NCBI GenBank assembly: GCA_027296185.1
Contig: JAPUJL010000064.1
Coordinates: 1-8,320, forward strand
DNA: 8,320 bases
DNA from: SAR324 cluster bacterium
GTDB lineage: Bacteria; SAR324; JACQKK01
Direction of reading: 5' to 3'
Shown: piece after piece, positions 1 to 6,784 of the stretch
How positions within the stretch are numbered: position 1 is the first letter of the stretch
Layout: each line of letters begins with the position of its first letter
Made by a program: the position numbers and the translations under genes
Notes under the pieces: model-generated
Database searches by the model: none
Seen by the model: the letters and a program-made list of their open reading frames with translations, nothing else
What the model was told of the DNA's origin: nothing

Positions 1-25
1 CGCTCCAGGAGCCGCCGCCCGCCCC

Positions 26-736
26 ATGATCGAACTCGAGCAAGTCACCAAGATCCTCCCCAGCGGAGGGAAACCCCTCACCATTCTCTACCCCCTCGAC
101 CTTTCCATTCCCCGCGGCCAGTTTCTGGCGGTGATGGGACCGTCGGGCAGCGGGAAAACGACGCTGCTCGGGCTGATGGCGGGTCTGGACTCGCCGACCA
201 GCGGCGAAATCCGCGTCGACGGCGAGACGCTGACCGGCATGAACGAGGATGCCCTGGCCCGCTTCCGCGCCCGGTCGATCGGATTCGTGTTCCAGACCTT
301 CCAGCTGATCCCGACCCTCACGGCCCTGGAGAACGTGATGGTGCCCCTGGAGATCGTCCAGGCGCCCCAGCCCCGCGTCCGGGCCGCCGAGCTGTTGGAA
401 AGCGTGGGCCTCGCCGAGCGGGCCGGCCACTATCCCGCTCAGCTTTCCGGCGGGGAACAGCAGCGGGTGGGCCTGGCCCGGGCCTTCGCCCGGGAGCCGG
501 CGGTGCTGCTGGCGGACGAGCCCACCGGCAACCTGGACAGCGCCAACGGGGCGGTGGTGATCGAGCTGCTCCACGCCCTGCACCGGGAGCGGGGCACCAC
601 CGTCGTGCTGGTCACCCACGACCCGGACGTCGCCGGGAGCGCCCAGCGCACCATTCAGCTGCGGGACGGCCGCGTGGTCGACGACGACGGGAGCCCCGGG
701 GCCGCTGCGGCACCCGCGGGCGGGGCCGCCCAATGA
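26..736 (+). CDS. ybbA: ABC transporter ATP-binding protein, YbbA/LolD-like
   Basis: Cytoplasmic ATPase (236 aa) of an ABC transporter, expected to power the FtsX-type permease encoded next. All core motifs are visible: Walker A GPSGSGKTT (about residues 38-46), a Q-loop in FVFQTFQLIPTL (about 88-99), the signature LSGGEQQR (about 140-147), Walker B VLLADEPTGNLD (about 160-171) and the H-loop VTHD. The RARSIGFVFQ-F-LIPTLTALENV stretch resembles E. coli YbbA, and length fits that family. The last ~15 residues are Ala/Gly/Pro-rich and probably disordered. The ATG at 26 gives the usual family N-terminus, but the frame stays open to the window edge and the only AGGAG (7-11) lies 14 nt away, so a start further upstream cannot be excluded. 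It overlaps the permease gene by 4 nt (ATGA), which implies coupled translation. In E. coli the pair sits beside the lysophospholipase/thioesterase gene tesA; that neighbour would be outside this window. The transported substrate is not known from sequence. Confidence 0.93.
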   Translation: MIELEQVTKILPSGGKPLTILYPLDLSIPRGQFLAVMGPSGSGKTTLLGLMAGLDSPTSGEIRVDGETLTGMNEDALARFRARSIGFVFQTFQLIPTLTALENVMVPLEIVQAPQPRVRAAELLESVGLAERAGHYPAQLSGGEQQRVGLARAFAREPAVLLADEPTGNLDSANGAVVIELLHALHRERGTTVVLVTHDPDVAGSAQRTIQLRDGRVVDDDGSPGAAAAPAGGAAQ

Positions 737-3270
737 GCGGCCCAATGAGCCTCCTAAGGGCGGGGCGGTTCCCGCTGTGGATGGTCTGGCGGGAGTCGCG
801 GTTCTCCTGGCGGCGGCAACTCTTCTTCGCCGCGTGCATCGCCTTGGGCGTCGGAGGGTTGGTGGCCGTGAAGTCCTTCGGCCTGGGGATCGAGGCCCGC
901 ATGCAGGGCGAGGCGCGCACCCTCCTGGCCGCGGATCTGGTGCTGGCCAGCGCACGGGAATTCACCGCCGAGGAACGGCAGGCCCTCGCCGAACTCGAGG
1001 CGCGGGGCGCGCGGATCACGATCTCCCGGGAATTCGTCTCCATGGCCTCGACGCACGCCAACGATTCCACCCGGCTGGTCAACGTGCGGGCGGTAGGCAG
1101 CGACTACCCTTTCTACGGACAGGTGGTGACCGCCTCCGGGCGTCCGCTGCGGGAGTTGCTGACCGACGATACCGTCCTCGCCCACGGGGCGGTGCTGATT
1201 CACCTGGGGCTGGCGGTGGGGGACACCCTGTACATCGGCGAGAAGGGCTTCCGCATCGCCGGGGAACTGATCCGGGAGCCGGACACGGTGCAGTTCTTCG
1301 GATTCGCCCCGCGGGTGCTGGTCACCGAAGCCGGCGGCGACGCCACCCGGCTCATCGGCGAGAAGAGCCTGGTGCGTTACCGGGCGATGGTTCAGTTGCC
1401 CCCCGGCAGCGATGCCCTGGCCGCTGCCGAGGCGCTCGAGGCACGGCTGCCCGACCGCTTCTCCCGCGTCCGCACGTACGACAAGGCCCAGCCGCGGGTG
1501 AGCCGGTTCATGGGGTACCTCACCAACTACCTCAACCTGATCGGACTGGTGGCGCTGATCCTCGGCGGCGTCGGCGTGGCCGCGGCGATCCGGGTCTTCC
1601 TCGCCCAGAAGTTGGATACCATCGCCGTGCTGAAATGCCTGGGGGCCACGTCCGGGCAGGTGCTCTCCGTCTACGGGCTGCAGGCGGCGGCGCTGGGGGT
1701 GCTCGGCAGCGTGGCCGGCATCGGGTTGGGGTTGGCGGGGCAGGGCGTGGTTCCGCTGCTGCTGGCCGACCTGGTGCCGGTGAAGATGGGCTTTGCCGTC
1801 TCCTGGAGCGCGGTGGCCGAGGGCGCGGTGCTGGGCGTCGTGACGACCCTGCTGTTCACCCTGCCGCCGATCCTGCAGGTGCGGCACCTGCCGCCCGCCC
1901 GGGTGTTCCGCTGGCACGTCGAGCCGCCCAGCGGGCGGCGCCTGGAGTTCTGGTGGACGGTGGGGTTGATTTTTCCCCTGGTGTTCGCCGTGTCGGTGTG
2001 GGAGGGGGGCTCGTGGAAGCTGGGGAGCATCTTCTTCGGCGCCCTGGCGGGCTCGGCCGTGGCCTTGTACGCCGCCGCCCGGGGGCTGCTGGCCTTGCTG
2101 AGGCGGGTACCCAAGCCCGGCCGGTTCGTGCTGACCCAGGGTCTGAGCGGGCTCTACCGTCCGGGGAACCAGGCCGCCCCGGTGGCGATCGCGCTGGGGC
2201 TGGGCGTGCTGCTGGTGCTGGTGGTCTTTCTGCTGCAGACCGACCTGCTCCGCCAGATCGCCGCCAACCGCAAAGGGGACGAGCCCAACCTGATCTTCAT
2301 CGATATCCAGGCCGATCAGCGGGATACGTTCCTCGCCACGGCGCAAGCCCATGGGGTGGAGGGCGCCGAGCTGATCCCCATCGTCCGGGGGCGTATCCAC
2401 TCGCTGAACGGCCAGCGGCTCCGCGCCGGCGAAATCGAGGACGAGGAGCGGCGCCGGGTGCTGGGCTTCACCTATTCCCTGACCTATCGCGCCACCCTGG
2501 AGGAGGGCGAGGAGGTGGTGGAGGGCCGCTTCGGACCCCGCCCGGAGATTCCCGGCCACCAGGTCTCGGTCGCCGACTGGTGGACCGAATACAGCCACGT
2601 GGGCGTGGGCGATACGGTCACGGTGGACATCCAGGGGGTCCCCATCACGGCCACCGTGACCAGCATCCGCAAGATCGACTGGAGCAACCGGCGCGCCAAC
2701 TTCTCGCTGGTCTTCATGCCCGGCGCCCTGGAGCAGGCGCCACACATGTTCGTGGCGCCCCTCTACGTGCCGCGGGTAGAGGGGCGGGTGGCCCTGCAGA
2801 AGGCCATGGTGGCCGCCCTGCCCAACGTTTCGGCCATCGATGTCGAAATCGTGCTGCGCGCCCTGCAGGAGATCGTCGAGCGAATCGCGCTGGTCATTCA
2901 GTTCATGGCCGGGTTCAGCATGGCGGTGGGGCTGGTCATTCTCGGTGGCGCCATCGCCACCGGCAAGTATCAGCGCCTGCGCGAAGCGGTGCTGCTGAAG
3001 ACCCTCGGTGCCACCCGGGCCGCCGTGGCGGGGGTGCTCTCCACCGAATACGCCCTGCTGGGCGCTCTGGCGGGAATCGTCGGGGCCTGCGGCGCGGCGG
3101 CGCTCTCCTGGGGGCTGGTGACCTTCGTATTCGATGGGCGGTGGGATTTGCGGTGGCCGCCCTACCTGGTGGCGGTGGCGCTGGCGGTGGTGCTGACCAC
3201 CGGGATCGGCCTGTTCGCCAACCTGGATATTCTCAACCGCAAGCCCCTCCAGGTGCTGCGCGAGGAGTAG
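733..3270 (+). CDS. ybbP: ABC transporter permease with two FtsX domains, YbbP-like
   Basis: Inner-membrane permease of 845 aa, partner of the ATPase just upstream. By eye there are about ten hydrophobic segments: one near residues 30-48, a large periplasmic domain, then about 268-290, 315-345, 357-380, two between 405 and 457, 481-503, a second periplasmic domain, then 718-742, 768-798 and 810-832. Two FtsX-type core repeats are recognisable by the paired motifs AVLKCLGATSGQVL (after the second helix) and AVLLKTLGATRAAV (after the eighth), a layout typical of the YbbP/COG3127 family rather than the shorter LolC/E or MacB permeases. The N-terminal LVLASARE resembles the ALRSSRE region of E. 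coli YbbP (about 804 aa). The start ATG overlaps the ybbA stop; a second in-frame ATG at 745 is possible. No strong ribosome site is visible, consistent with translational coupling. Such transporters are thought to act on lipids, lipoproteins or envelope stress; the substrate here is inference only. Confidence 0.92.
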   Translation: MSGPMSLLRAGRFPLWMVWRESRFSWRRQLFFAACIALGVGGLVAVKSFGLGIEARMQGEARTLLAADLVLASAREFTAEERQALAELEARGARITISREFVSMASTHANDSTRLVNVRAVGSDYPFYGQVVTASGRPLRELLTDDTVLAHGAVLIHLGLAVGDTLYIGEKGFRIAGELIREPDTVQFFGFAPRVLVTEAGGDATRLIGEKSLVRYRAMVQLPPGSDALAAAEALEARLPDRFSRVRTYDKAQPRVSRFMGYLTNYLNLIGLVALILGGVGVAAAIRVFLAQKLDTIAVLKCLGATSGQVLSVYGLQAAALGVLGSVAGIGLGLAGQGVVPLLLADLVPVKMGFAVSWSAVAEGAVLGVVTTLLFTLPPILQVRHLPPARVFRWHVEPPSGRRLEFWWTVGLIFPLVFAVSVWEGGSWKLGSIFFGALAGSAVALYAAARGLLALLRRVPKPGRFVLTQGLSGLYRPGNQAAPVAIALGLGVLLVLVVFLLQTDLLRQIAANRKGDEPNLIFIDIQADQRDTFLATAQAHGVEGAELIPIVRGRIHSLNGQRLRAGEIEDEERRRVLGFTYSLTYRATLEEGEEVVEGRFGPRPEIPGHQVSVADWWTEYSHVGVGDTVTVDIQGVPITATVTSIRKIDWSNRRANFSLVFMPGALEQAPHMFVAPLYVPRVEGRVALQKAMVAALPNVSAIDVEIVLRALQEIVERIALVIQFMAGFSMAVGLVILGGAIATGKYQRLREAVLLKTLGATRAAVAGVLSTEYALLGALAGIVGACGAAALSWGLVTFVFDGRWDLRWPPYLVAVALAVVLTTGIGLFANLDILNRKPLQVLREE

Positions 3271-3335
3271 CGAGGTCCGGACGAAGGTTGGTCCCCGCGA
3301 GTTCCCCGTTCTTCCGCGGCGCACAGCGGCGGGCC

Positions 3336-3353
3336 GCGCCCCGGAGGGGGCGC
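3336..3353. terminator. GC-rich hairpin between convergent genes, possible terminator
   Basis: A perfect 7-bp inverted repeat, GCGCCCC / GGGGCGC, with a GGAG loop, lies between the permease stop (3270) and the end of the convergent 59-residue gene (3420). Placement suits a transcription end for one or both strands. No clear T-run follows on either strand, so it is not a textbook intrinsic terminator and may be chance in GC-rich DNA. The rest of 3271-3419 shows no convincing gene. Confidence 0.3.
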
Positions 3354-3419
3354 CGATGACCCTTTCTCCGGGGCGGCGGGGAAAATCCGCGGCGGCCGGG
3401 GAACGCGCTGAAGGGATAT

Positions 3420-3599
3420 CTAGGCGGGCTTGCGGGTGAGGAAGAAGATCACACCGGTCACGAACGCGGTACCCACCACGGCCGCAACGATGAAGAAAAT
3501 ACCCGAGGTGGGGAATTCGATCAGCAGGAAAATCAGACCGGCCAGCACCGACAGACCGCCGACGACGATGACGAAGTATTCGAAGATGGGGCTGATCAT
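3420..3599 (-). CDS. Small two-helix membrane protein of unknown function
   Basis: Encodes 59 residues starting MISPIFEYFV and ending FFLTRKPA, then TAG. Almost the whole chain is hydrophobic and divides into two membrane segments, about residues 8-27 and 33-54, separated by a short EFPTSG turn, so it should form a helical hairpin in the inner membrane. The positively charged RK near the C-terminus suggests that end lies in the cytoplasm. The ATG is the first possible ATG after an in-frame stop a few codons upstream; a GAGAAATAGG sequence precedes it and offers only a weak ribosome site. The reading is supported by membrane-protein codon patterning (Ile/Val/Phe/Leu with few polar residues over the entire length) and by the 132-bp upstream gap, which contains a candidate promoter. 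The family is not recognised. It may be transcribed alone or with the upstream minus-strand genes. Confidence 0.72.
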   Translation of the reverse strand: MISPIFEYFVIVVGGLSVLAGLIFLLIEFPTSGIFFIVAAVVGTAFVTGVIFFLTRKPA

Positions 3600-3679
3600 C
3601 CTATTTCTCGATCCAATTTATCGTTCCAGTTTCGCAGGCCGCCGGCCCCCGCGGACACGGCTGGGCGATTCGCCCCCAC

Positions 3680-3708
3680 ACTTTTGCCGATCGGGCGGGC
3701 GTTGTCAA
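3680..3708 (-). promoter_or_regulatory. Candidate sigma-70 promoter for the 59-residue gene
   Basis: On the minus strand a perfect -35 hexamer TTGACA (3708-3703) is followed after 17 nt by AAAAGT (3685-3680), a weak 3-of-6 match to TATAAT. It sits in the 132-bp gap between the stop of the upstream gene (3732) and the start of the small membrane gene (3599), leaving a 5' leader of roughly 75 nt. A short GGGCG/CGCCC inverted repeat (3663-3675) falls in that leader. The perfect -35 in such GC-rich DNA is the main support. Confidence 0.35.
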
Positions 3709-3731
3709 CGCCGCGGAACGGCAGGTGGCGC

Positions 3732-4274
3732 TTAGGAATAAGGCGAGCGCACGAGCTGCACCAGATCGATCCGCCAGCGCCCGTTCTCCTTGAGCAGCAG
3801 CGCCGAGTGATCCTTCTCGAAGCGTTGGGTTGGATCGAACTTGTGCTGGAACGCGAGCCGCGCCTGGATATAGACCATGGTGCGGTGGCGGAAATCCGGC
3901 TTGAGGAACTTATCGTCGAGCTCCCCTTGGGGCAACCAGGCCAACTCCACCATTCGCTCCGCGAAGCTCTCCAGGCTCACCCGTTCCCGGCTCGCCGCCC
4001 ACCCTTCCTCGTATAGCTCGAAGTACAGCTCCTCGCGCCAGAGGGTGATCATCCGGCGGAAAGCATCCAGCGCCTCCTGCTCGATCGATTCCCGCTCGAA
4101 GACGTTGGGCTCGGCCAGCGCGGTGCCGCCCGGAACGCCTTGCCAGGCCAGCGCGGCCGGCAAAGCGAGGACCGCCAGGGCCAGGAGCAGCCCCACGGGG
4201 AGGTGCCATGGAAAACCGCTCGCTCGCCGCGCGGCGCGGCGCGGCGGGATATCGTCCTCGATCCTCGGGTTCAC
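3732..4274 (-). CDS. Hypothetical membrane-anchored or exported protein
   Basis: A 180-residue protein I cannot assign to a family. The N-terminus is polar and basic (residues 1-24, with RRAARRA), followed by one hydrophobic segment at about 25-45. The segment could be a signal anchor, or a signal peptide cut after ALA (43) or TALA (54). The remainder, predicted outside the cytoplasm, is charged and amphipathic: a helical stretch rich in Glu and aromatics (about 60-110), then a likely beta-rich end closing with LLLKENGRWRIDLVQLV. An N-terminal helical part followed by a strand ending in NGRWRI recalls NTF2/SnoaL-like folds, but this is only a guess. The start is GTG, chosen because a GGAGG sits 4 nt upstream; the nearby ATG at 4285 is in another frame. 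It begins 15 nt after the holB stop, so it is probably cotranscribed with tmk-holB. In many gammaproteobacteria a pilZ gene occupies this place, but this protein does not look like PilZ. Confidence 0.8.
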   Translation of the reverse strand: MNPRIEDDIPPRRAARRASGFPWHLPVGLLLALAVLALPAALAWQGVPGGTALAEPNVFERESIEQEALDAFRRMITLWREELYFELYEEGWAASRERVSLESFAERMVELAWLPQGELDDKFLKPDFRHRTMVYIQARLAFQHKFDPTQRFEKDHSALLLKENGRWRIDLVQLVRSPYS

Positions 4275-4278
4275 GTTC

Positions 4279-4283
4279 CCTCC
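4279..4283 (-). promoter_or_regulatory. Ribosome binding site GGAGG deciding a GTG start
   Basis: GGAGG on the minus strand ends 4 nt before the GTG at 4274. It supports the GTG as start of the hypothetical gene over alternatives, as the only nearby ATG (4285) is out of frame. It lies in the 15-nt gap after the holB stop codon. Confidence 0.6.
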
Positions 4284-4289
4284 ATGGGT

Positions 4290-5285
4290 TTAGGGATATT
4301 CCGGCTGCAGGGCGATCTGGCGCAGGGAGATCCACAACGACTCCAGCGCCAGGGGCCGGATGACGTTGAGCAGCATCCCGTCCCGCGCACTCAGCACCTC
4401 CCGGTAGCAGGCCTCGGCCCGGGCCGGCGGAACGCGCCGGCCCCAGCGCCTGAGCGCCTCGGCGCGGTCGCCGTTGACCAGCCGTTCCTCCGGGCCGCCG
4501 GCGCCCAGCAGCCCCAGATCATGGTACCAGGTCTCCATGCACTCCAACACGAATGCCCACTCGTCGGCGCCGCTCCACTTCTGCACGTGCTCCGAGACGC
4601 GGTCGAAGGTGAGCCGGTCCATGGCCTCCAGGGCGTGCAGCAGCTCGTCCCGCAACACCATCAGCCGCCCCGCGCCCCGCAGCAGTTCGGCTCGGATCCG
4701 CCCCTGGGAGTGCCGCACCGCGAAATCCAACTCCGCCTCGGAGAGCTTGCCCTCTTCCACCAGGATCGCCCGCACCGTTTCCGCCCCCAGCGGCGTGAAA
4801 CGCAGGGGCATGCAGCGGGAGACGATGGTCTCCAGCAGCAGCGACGCGCTGGTGGCGGTGAGCACGAGCAGGGTATCCTCCGGCGGCTCCTCGAGGGTCT
4901 TGAGAAAGGCATTCGCCGCGGCGGGATTTAGCCGCTCCGCCTCCCGCAGGACGATCACCCGCTTGCGCGCGTCGAAGGGAATGAGCCCCAGCCGGTCGGC
5001 CAGGGCCCGCACCTGATCGATCTTGATGAACTGGCCGTCCGGGGCGATCGTGTCCATGTCCCCGTGCACGCCCGCGGCGATCTTGCGGCAGCTGGGGCAG
5101 GCGCCACAGCCCTCCCCGGGCGCTTCGAGGCAATTGAGCGCCTTGGCCAACTCGAGCGCCACGGTGCTCTTGCCCACCCCATGGGGGCCCAGGAAGAGCA
5201 TCGCCGAGGGCACGCGCTCGTGAGCGATCACGGCGCGCAGCCGCTCCACCGCGGTTTCCTGTCCCTTGATGCGCTCAAAGCCCAT
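4290..5285 (-). CDS. holB: DNA polymerase III delta' subunit
   Basis: The delta' subunit (331 aa; E. coli HolB is 334) of the clamp loader, which places the sliding clamp on DNA at replication forks. It is an AAA+ protein: the N-terminus MGFERIKGQETAVERL matches the family, Walker A is GPHGVGKST (33-41), and four cysteines (52, 60, 63, 66; pattern C-x7-C-x2-C-x2-C) form the zinc module of clamp-loader subunits. The Walker-B-like strand is RVIVLREAERLN (109-120), where the usual leading Asp is Arg, as expected for a subunit that need not hydrolyse ATP. LKTLEEPP (128-135) and the SRC motif (156-158), which carries the arginine finger, are intact. The frame extends to 5393, but the ATG at 5285 fits family length and has GGGAG 7 nt upstream (5297-5293). 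It overlaps the tmk stop by 11 nt, the common tmk-holB arrangement, indicating translational coupling. Confidence 0.96.
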   Translation of the reverse strand: MGFERIKGQETAVERLRAVIAHERVPSAMLFLGPHGVGKSTVALELAKALNCLEAPGEGCGACPSCRKIAAGVHGDMDTIAPDGQFIKIDQVRALADRLGLIPFDARKRVIVLREAERLNPAAANAFLKTLEEPPEDTLLVLTATSASLLLETIVSRCMPLRFTPLGAETVRAILVEEGKLSEAELDFAVRHSQGRIRAELLRGAGRLMVLRDELLHALEAMDRLTFDRVSEHVQKWSGADEWAFVLECMETWYHDLGLLGAGGPEERLVNGDRAEALRRWGRRVPPARAEACYREVLSARDGMLLNVIRPLALESLWISLRQIALQPEYP

Positions 5286-6006
5286 CGTAGCGCTCCCGCA
5301 TTGCCTGCCAGACCGCCTCGCCGATTCCCTCCACGTCGCCGCCCGCGTCGATGCGTAGCACACGCTCCGGTTCCTCGCGGTGGATGGCCGCATAGCCCCT
5401 CCGCACCCGCCCGTGAAAATCCGGGTGCTCGCGGTCCAGCCTGCTTTCCGCCGCTCCCTTTGCGCTCGCGCCTGGGGCGCCGGAAGCCCCTTTCGGATCC
5501 GCGCCGGCGGCCCGCTCCCGTTGAGCGATGCGGGCCAGGGCCGTGTCCACGTCCAGGTCCAGCCAGAAGGTCAGCTGGGGCGAGGTGGGGGCGATCTCCG
5601 CGGCGATGAATCCCTCCACGGGCGTGAAGTCCAGTTCCCGCCCGAACCGTTGATAGGCCACCGTGGCGTCGTGGTACCGGTCGCAGATGACCGTGTCTCC
5701 CCGGGCCAGAGCGGGCCGGATCGCCTCGTCCAGGTGCTGGACGCGGTCCGCCAGATACAGCAGCAATTCGCAATGGGCGCTCATGTTCCCATTTTTCGGG
5801 TCCAGCAGCACCGTCCGCAACCCCTGGCCGATCCGGGTTCCGCCCGGCTCCCGCGTTAATACGACGCTGAATCCGAAATCGCGTAGCCTGGACGCCAGCA
5901 ATGCCGCCTGGGTGCTTTTGCCGCAGCCGTCGATTCCATCGAAAGTGATGAAGGCGCCCCGCAGCGAGCGTTTCGAGTGGGAGGCCGGGGTTCCGCTCTG
6001 GGACAC
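5275..6006 (-). CDS. tmk: Thymidylate kinase (dTMP kinase)
   Basis: Phosphorylates dTMP to dTDP with ATP, an essential cytoplasmic step in dTTP synthesis. With a GTG start at 6006 it has 243 aa, longer than the usual ~210. Visible motifs are the P-loop GIDGCGKST (24-32), REPGGTRIG (52-60), CDRYHDATVAYQ (108-119) and the lid ending in RLDREHPDFHGRVRRGY (189-205). The P-loop has no basic residue at the variable position and the lid has arginines, the E. coli-like (type II) pattern. Two oddities account for the extra length: about 15 residues before the conserved RGAFITFDG start, and an Ala/Gly-rich insertion in the lid at about 168-188. The start is uncertain: no ATG is available between the DUF192 stop (6042) and the P-loop, the GTG at 6006 has only a weak upstream GAG, and no other common start codon is evident. 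The gene ends in an 11-nt overlap with holB. Confidence 0.94.
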   Translation of the reverse strand: MSQSGTPASHSKRSLRGAFITFDGIDGCGKSTQAALLASRLRDFGFSVVLTREPGGTRIGQGLRTVLLDPKNGNMSAHCELLLYLADRVQHLDEAIRPALARGDTVICDRYHDATVAYQRFGRELDFTPVEGFIAAEIAPTSPQLTFWLDLDVDTALARIAQRERAAGADPKGASGAPGASAKGAAESRLDREHPDFHGRVRRGYAAIHREEPERVLRIDAGGDVEGIGEAVWQAMRERYDGL

Positions 6007-6041
6007 GCGTCGCGCTCGTTGCGAAGGGGTTAGGAGGCCGA

Positions 6042-6518
6042 TCAGTTGAAATCGAAGCGGACGCGGCCGCCCACCGCGATACTCAACTCGGCCGATCGCC
6101 CCGCGGCGATCTCCAGCACGAAATTGCTGGGCTCGGAGGCACTGTAGGTGGGCAGCTGGTTCACCGGCGTTCCCGGTGCGGGCACCGGCACGAACGACTC
6201 GATATGGACGATGCGCAAATTGCGGATCCAGATCATGTCGATGGAGATCAGCATGTCCCGCATCCAAAAGGTGTGATTGCCCTCCTCCGCGTAGATGAAG
6301 AGCATCCCCTCGTCCGGACCGAGCGCCGCGCGCCCACCCAGTCCGCGCGACTGCTGCTCGCGGGTCTCGGCGATCTCCGCGGCGATCGGGTGGCCGTTCA
6401 GATAGACCGTGGCCGTCGCGGGCTTTTGGGCGCGGCTGTCCTCGGCGCAGGCCATGAGGCCGGTCAGCACCGCCAACGTGACGAGGCCCCGGGCAATCCG
6501 AACGTTCGAGGGGTTCAT
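6042..6518 (-). CDS. DUF192 family protein, probable lipoprotein
   Basis: A 158-residue exported protein. The first 24 residues look like a lipoprotein signal: basic start, hydrophobic GLVTLAVLTG, then LMAC with the candidate lipidated cysteine at 24; Ala-Glu-Asp follows. From about residue 37 the chain matches the DUF192 (COG1430) fold: YLNGHPIAAEIAET, then a RGLGGR segment (58-63) where many members have RGLMGR, GMLFIY (71-76), FWMRDMLISIDMIWI (84-98), RIVHI (102-106) and a late FVLEIAAG (133-140). The family is small, common in proteobacteria and usually exported; its biochemical role is not established. The ATG at 6518 gives a proper signal sequence; the frame is open upstream to about 7016 but that part overlaps def and a remnant gene on the same strand and has no family resemblance. 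The ribosome site is weak. tmk follows after a 35-nt gap, so shared transcription is plausible. Confidence 0.9.
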   Translation of the reverse strand: MNPSNVRIARGLVTLAVLTGLMACAEDSRAQKPATATVYLNGHPIAAEIAETREQQSRGLGGRAALGPDEGMLFIYAEEGNHTFWMRDMLISIDMIWIRNLRIVHIESFVPVPAPGTPVNQLPTYSASEPSNFVLEIAAGRSAELSIAVGGRVRFDFN

Positions 6519-6573
6519 CGCCCGCCGCTGGGATGATGGCCTGCCCCGCGCGCCGCCCACGCCATTCGCAGCA

Positions 6574-6750
6574 TTAGGCGCTCCGGGGAAGCACATCGAA
6601 CAACACGGAAAAGGTGTGGCACGTGACGCCTCCCAAGACGAACAAGTGCCACAGTACGTGACGATAGGGCAACGATTCCCAGAACGATAACCGGGTTCCC
6701 AGCGAATAGGGCAACCCGGAGATGGGAGAAAAATCGGTGGCGCTGAACAT
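6574..6750 (-). pseudogene. C-terminal remnant of a hemolysin III / YqfA-type membrane protein
   Basis: On the minus strand a 58-codon frame runs from an ATG at 6750 to TAA at 6576-6574. From about residue 11 it reads SGLPYSLGTRLSFWESLPYR, then HVLWHLFVLGGVTCH, then FSVLFDVLP. This closely follows the end of hemolysin III (HlyIII/YqfA, PAQR-like) proteins, whose last two helices read roughly G-x-x-Y-T-x-G, W-x-x-LPY-x-HAIWHLFVLxGS-x-CHFFAVL-x-YV-x-P. The conserved H-x3-H (31, 35) and the later His (45) are kept. The rest of the family's ~200 residues and five or so helices is absent: upstream lies the intact 3' end of def, and no other part of the gene occurs in the window. It is therefore most likely a truncated gene left by a deletion or rearrangement. 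Its codons include TTA and several TTG, TAT and GGA, less GC-biased than the neighbours. A short translated membrane peptide cannot be ruled out. Confidence 0.78.
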
Positions 6751-6784
6751 CCTTGGCGCGTTCCGGATAGGGGTTCCGCTCCGT

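Noticed and set aside
754..3324. An 856-codon open frame on the minus strand opposite the permease gene, and a similarly long plus-strand frame at 777-3359
   Set aside because: Both are shadows of the ybbP gene in GC-rich DNA. Their translations are full of His/Gln/Gly/Arg/Pro with no domain pattern, while the ybbP frame has clear helices and FtsX motifs.
3430..3735. A 101-codon plus-strand frame opposite the small membrane gene
   Set aside because: It starts with TTG, has a basic and Pro/Arg-rich product with no pattern, and is antisense to the much more convincing 59-residue hydrophobic protein.
4222..4248. GCGCGGC-type repeats near the start of the hypothetical gene
   Set aside because: They encode the basic RRAARRA stretch of the protein's N-terminus and are short low-complexity GC runs rather than a separate repeat element.
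5286..5393. N-terminal extension of HolB up to 5393
   Set aside because: The extra 36 residues are Arg/Ser-rich, lie within tmk coding sequence and do not resemble the family, whereas the ATG at 5285 has a good GGGAG and gives the normal length.
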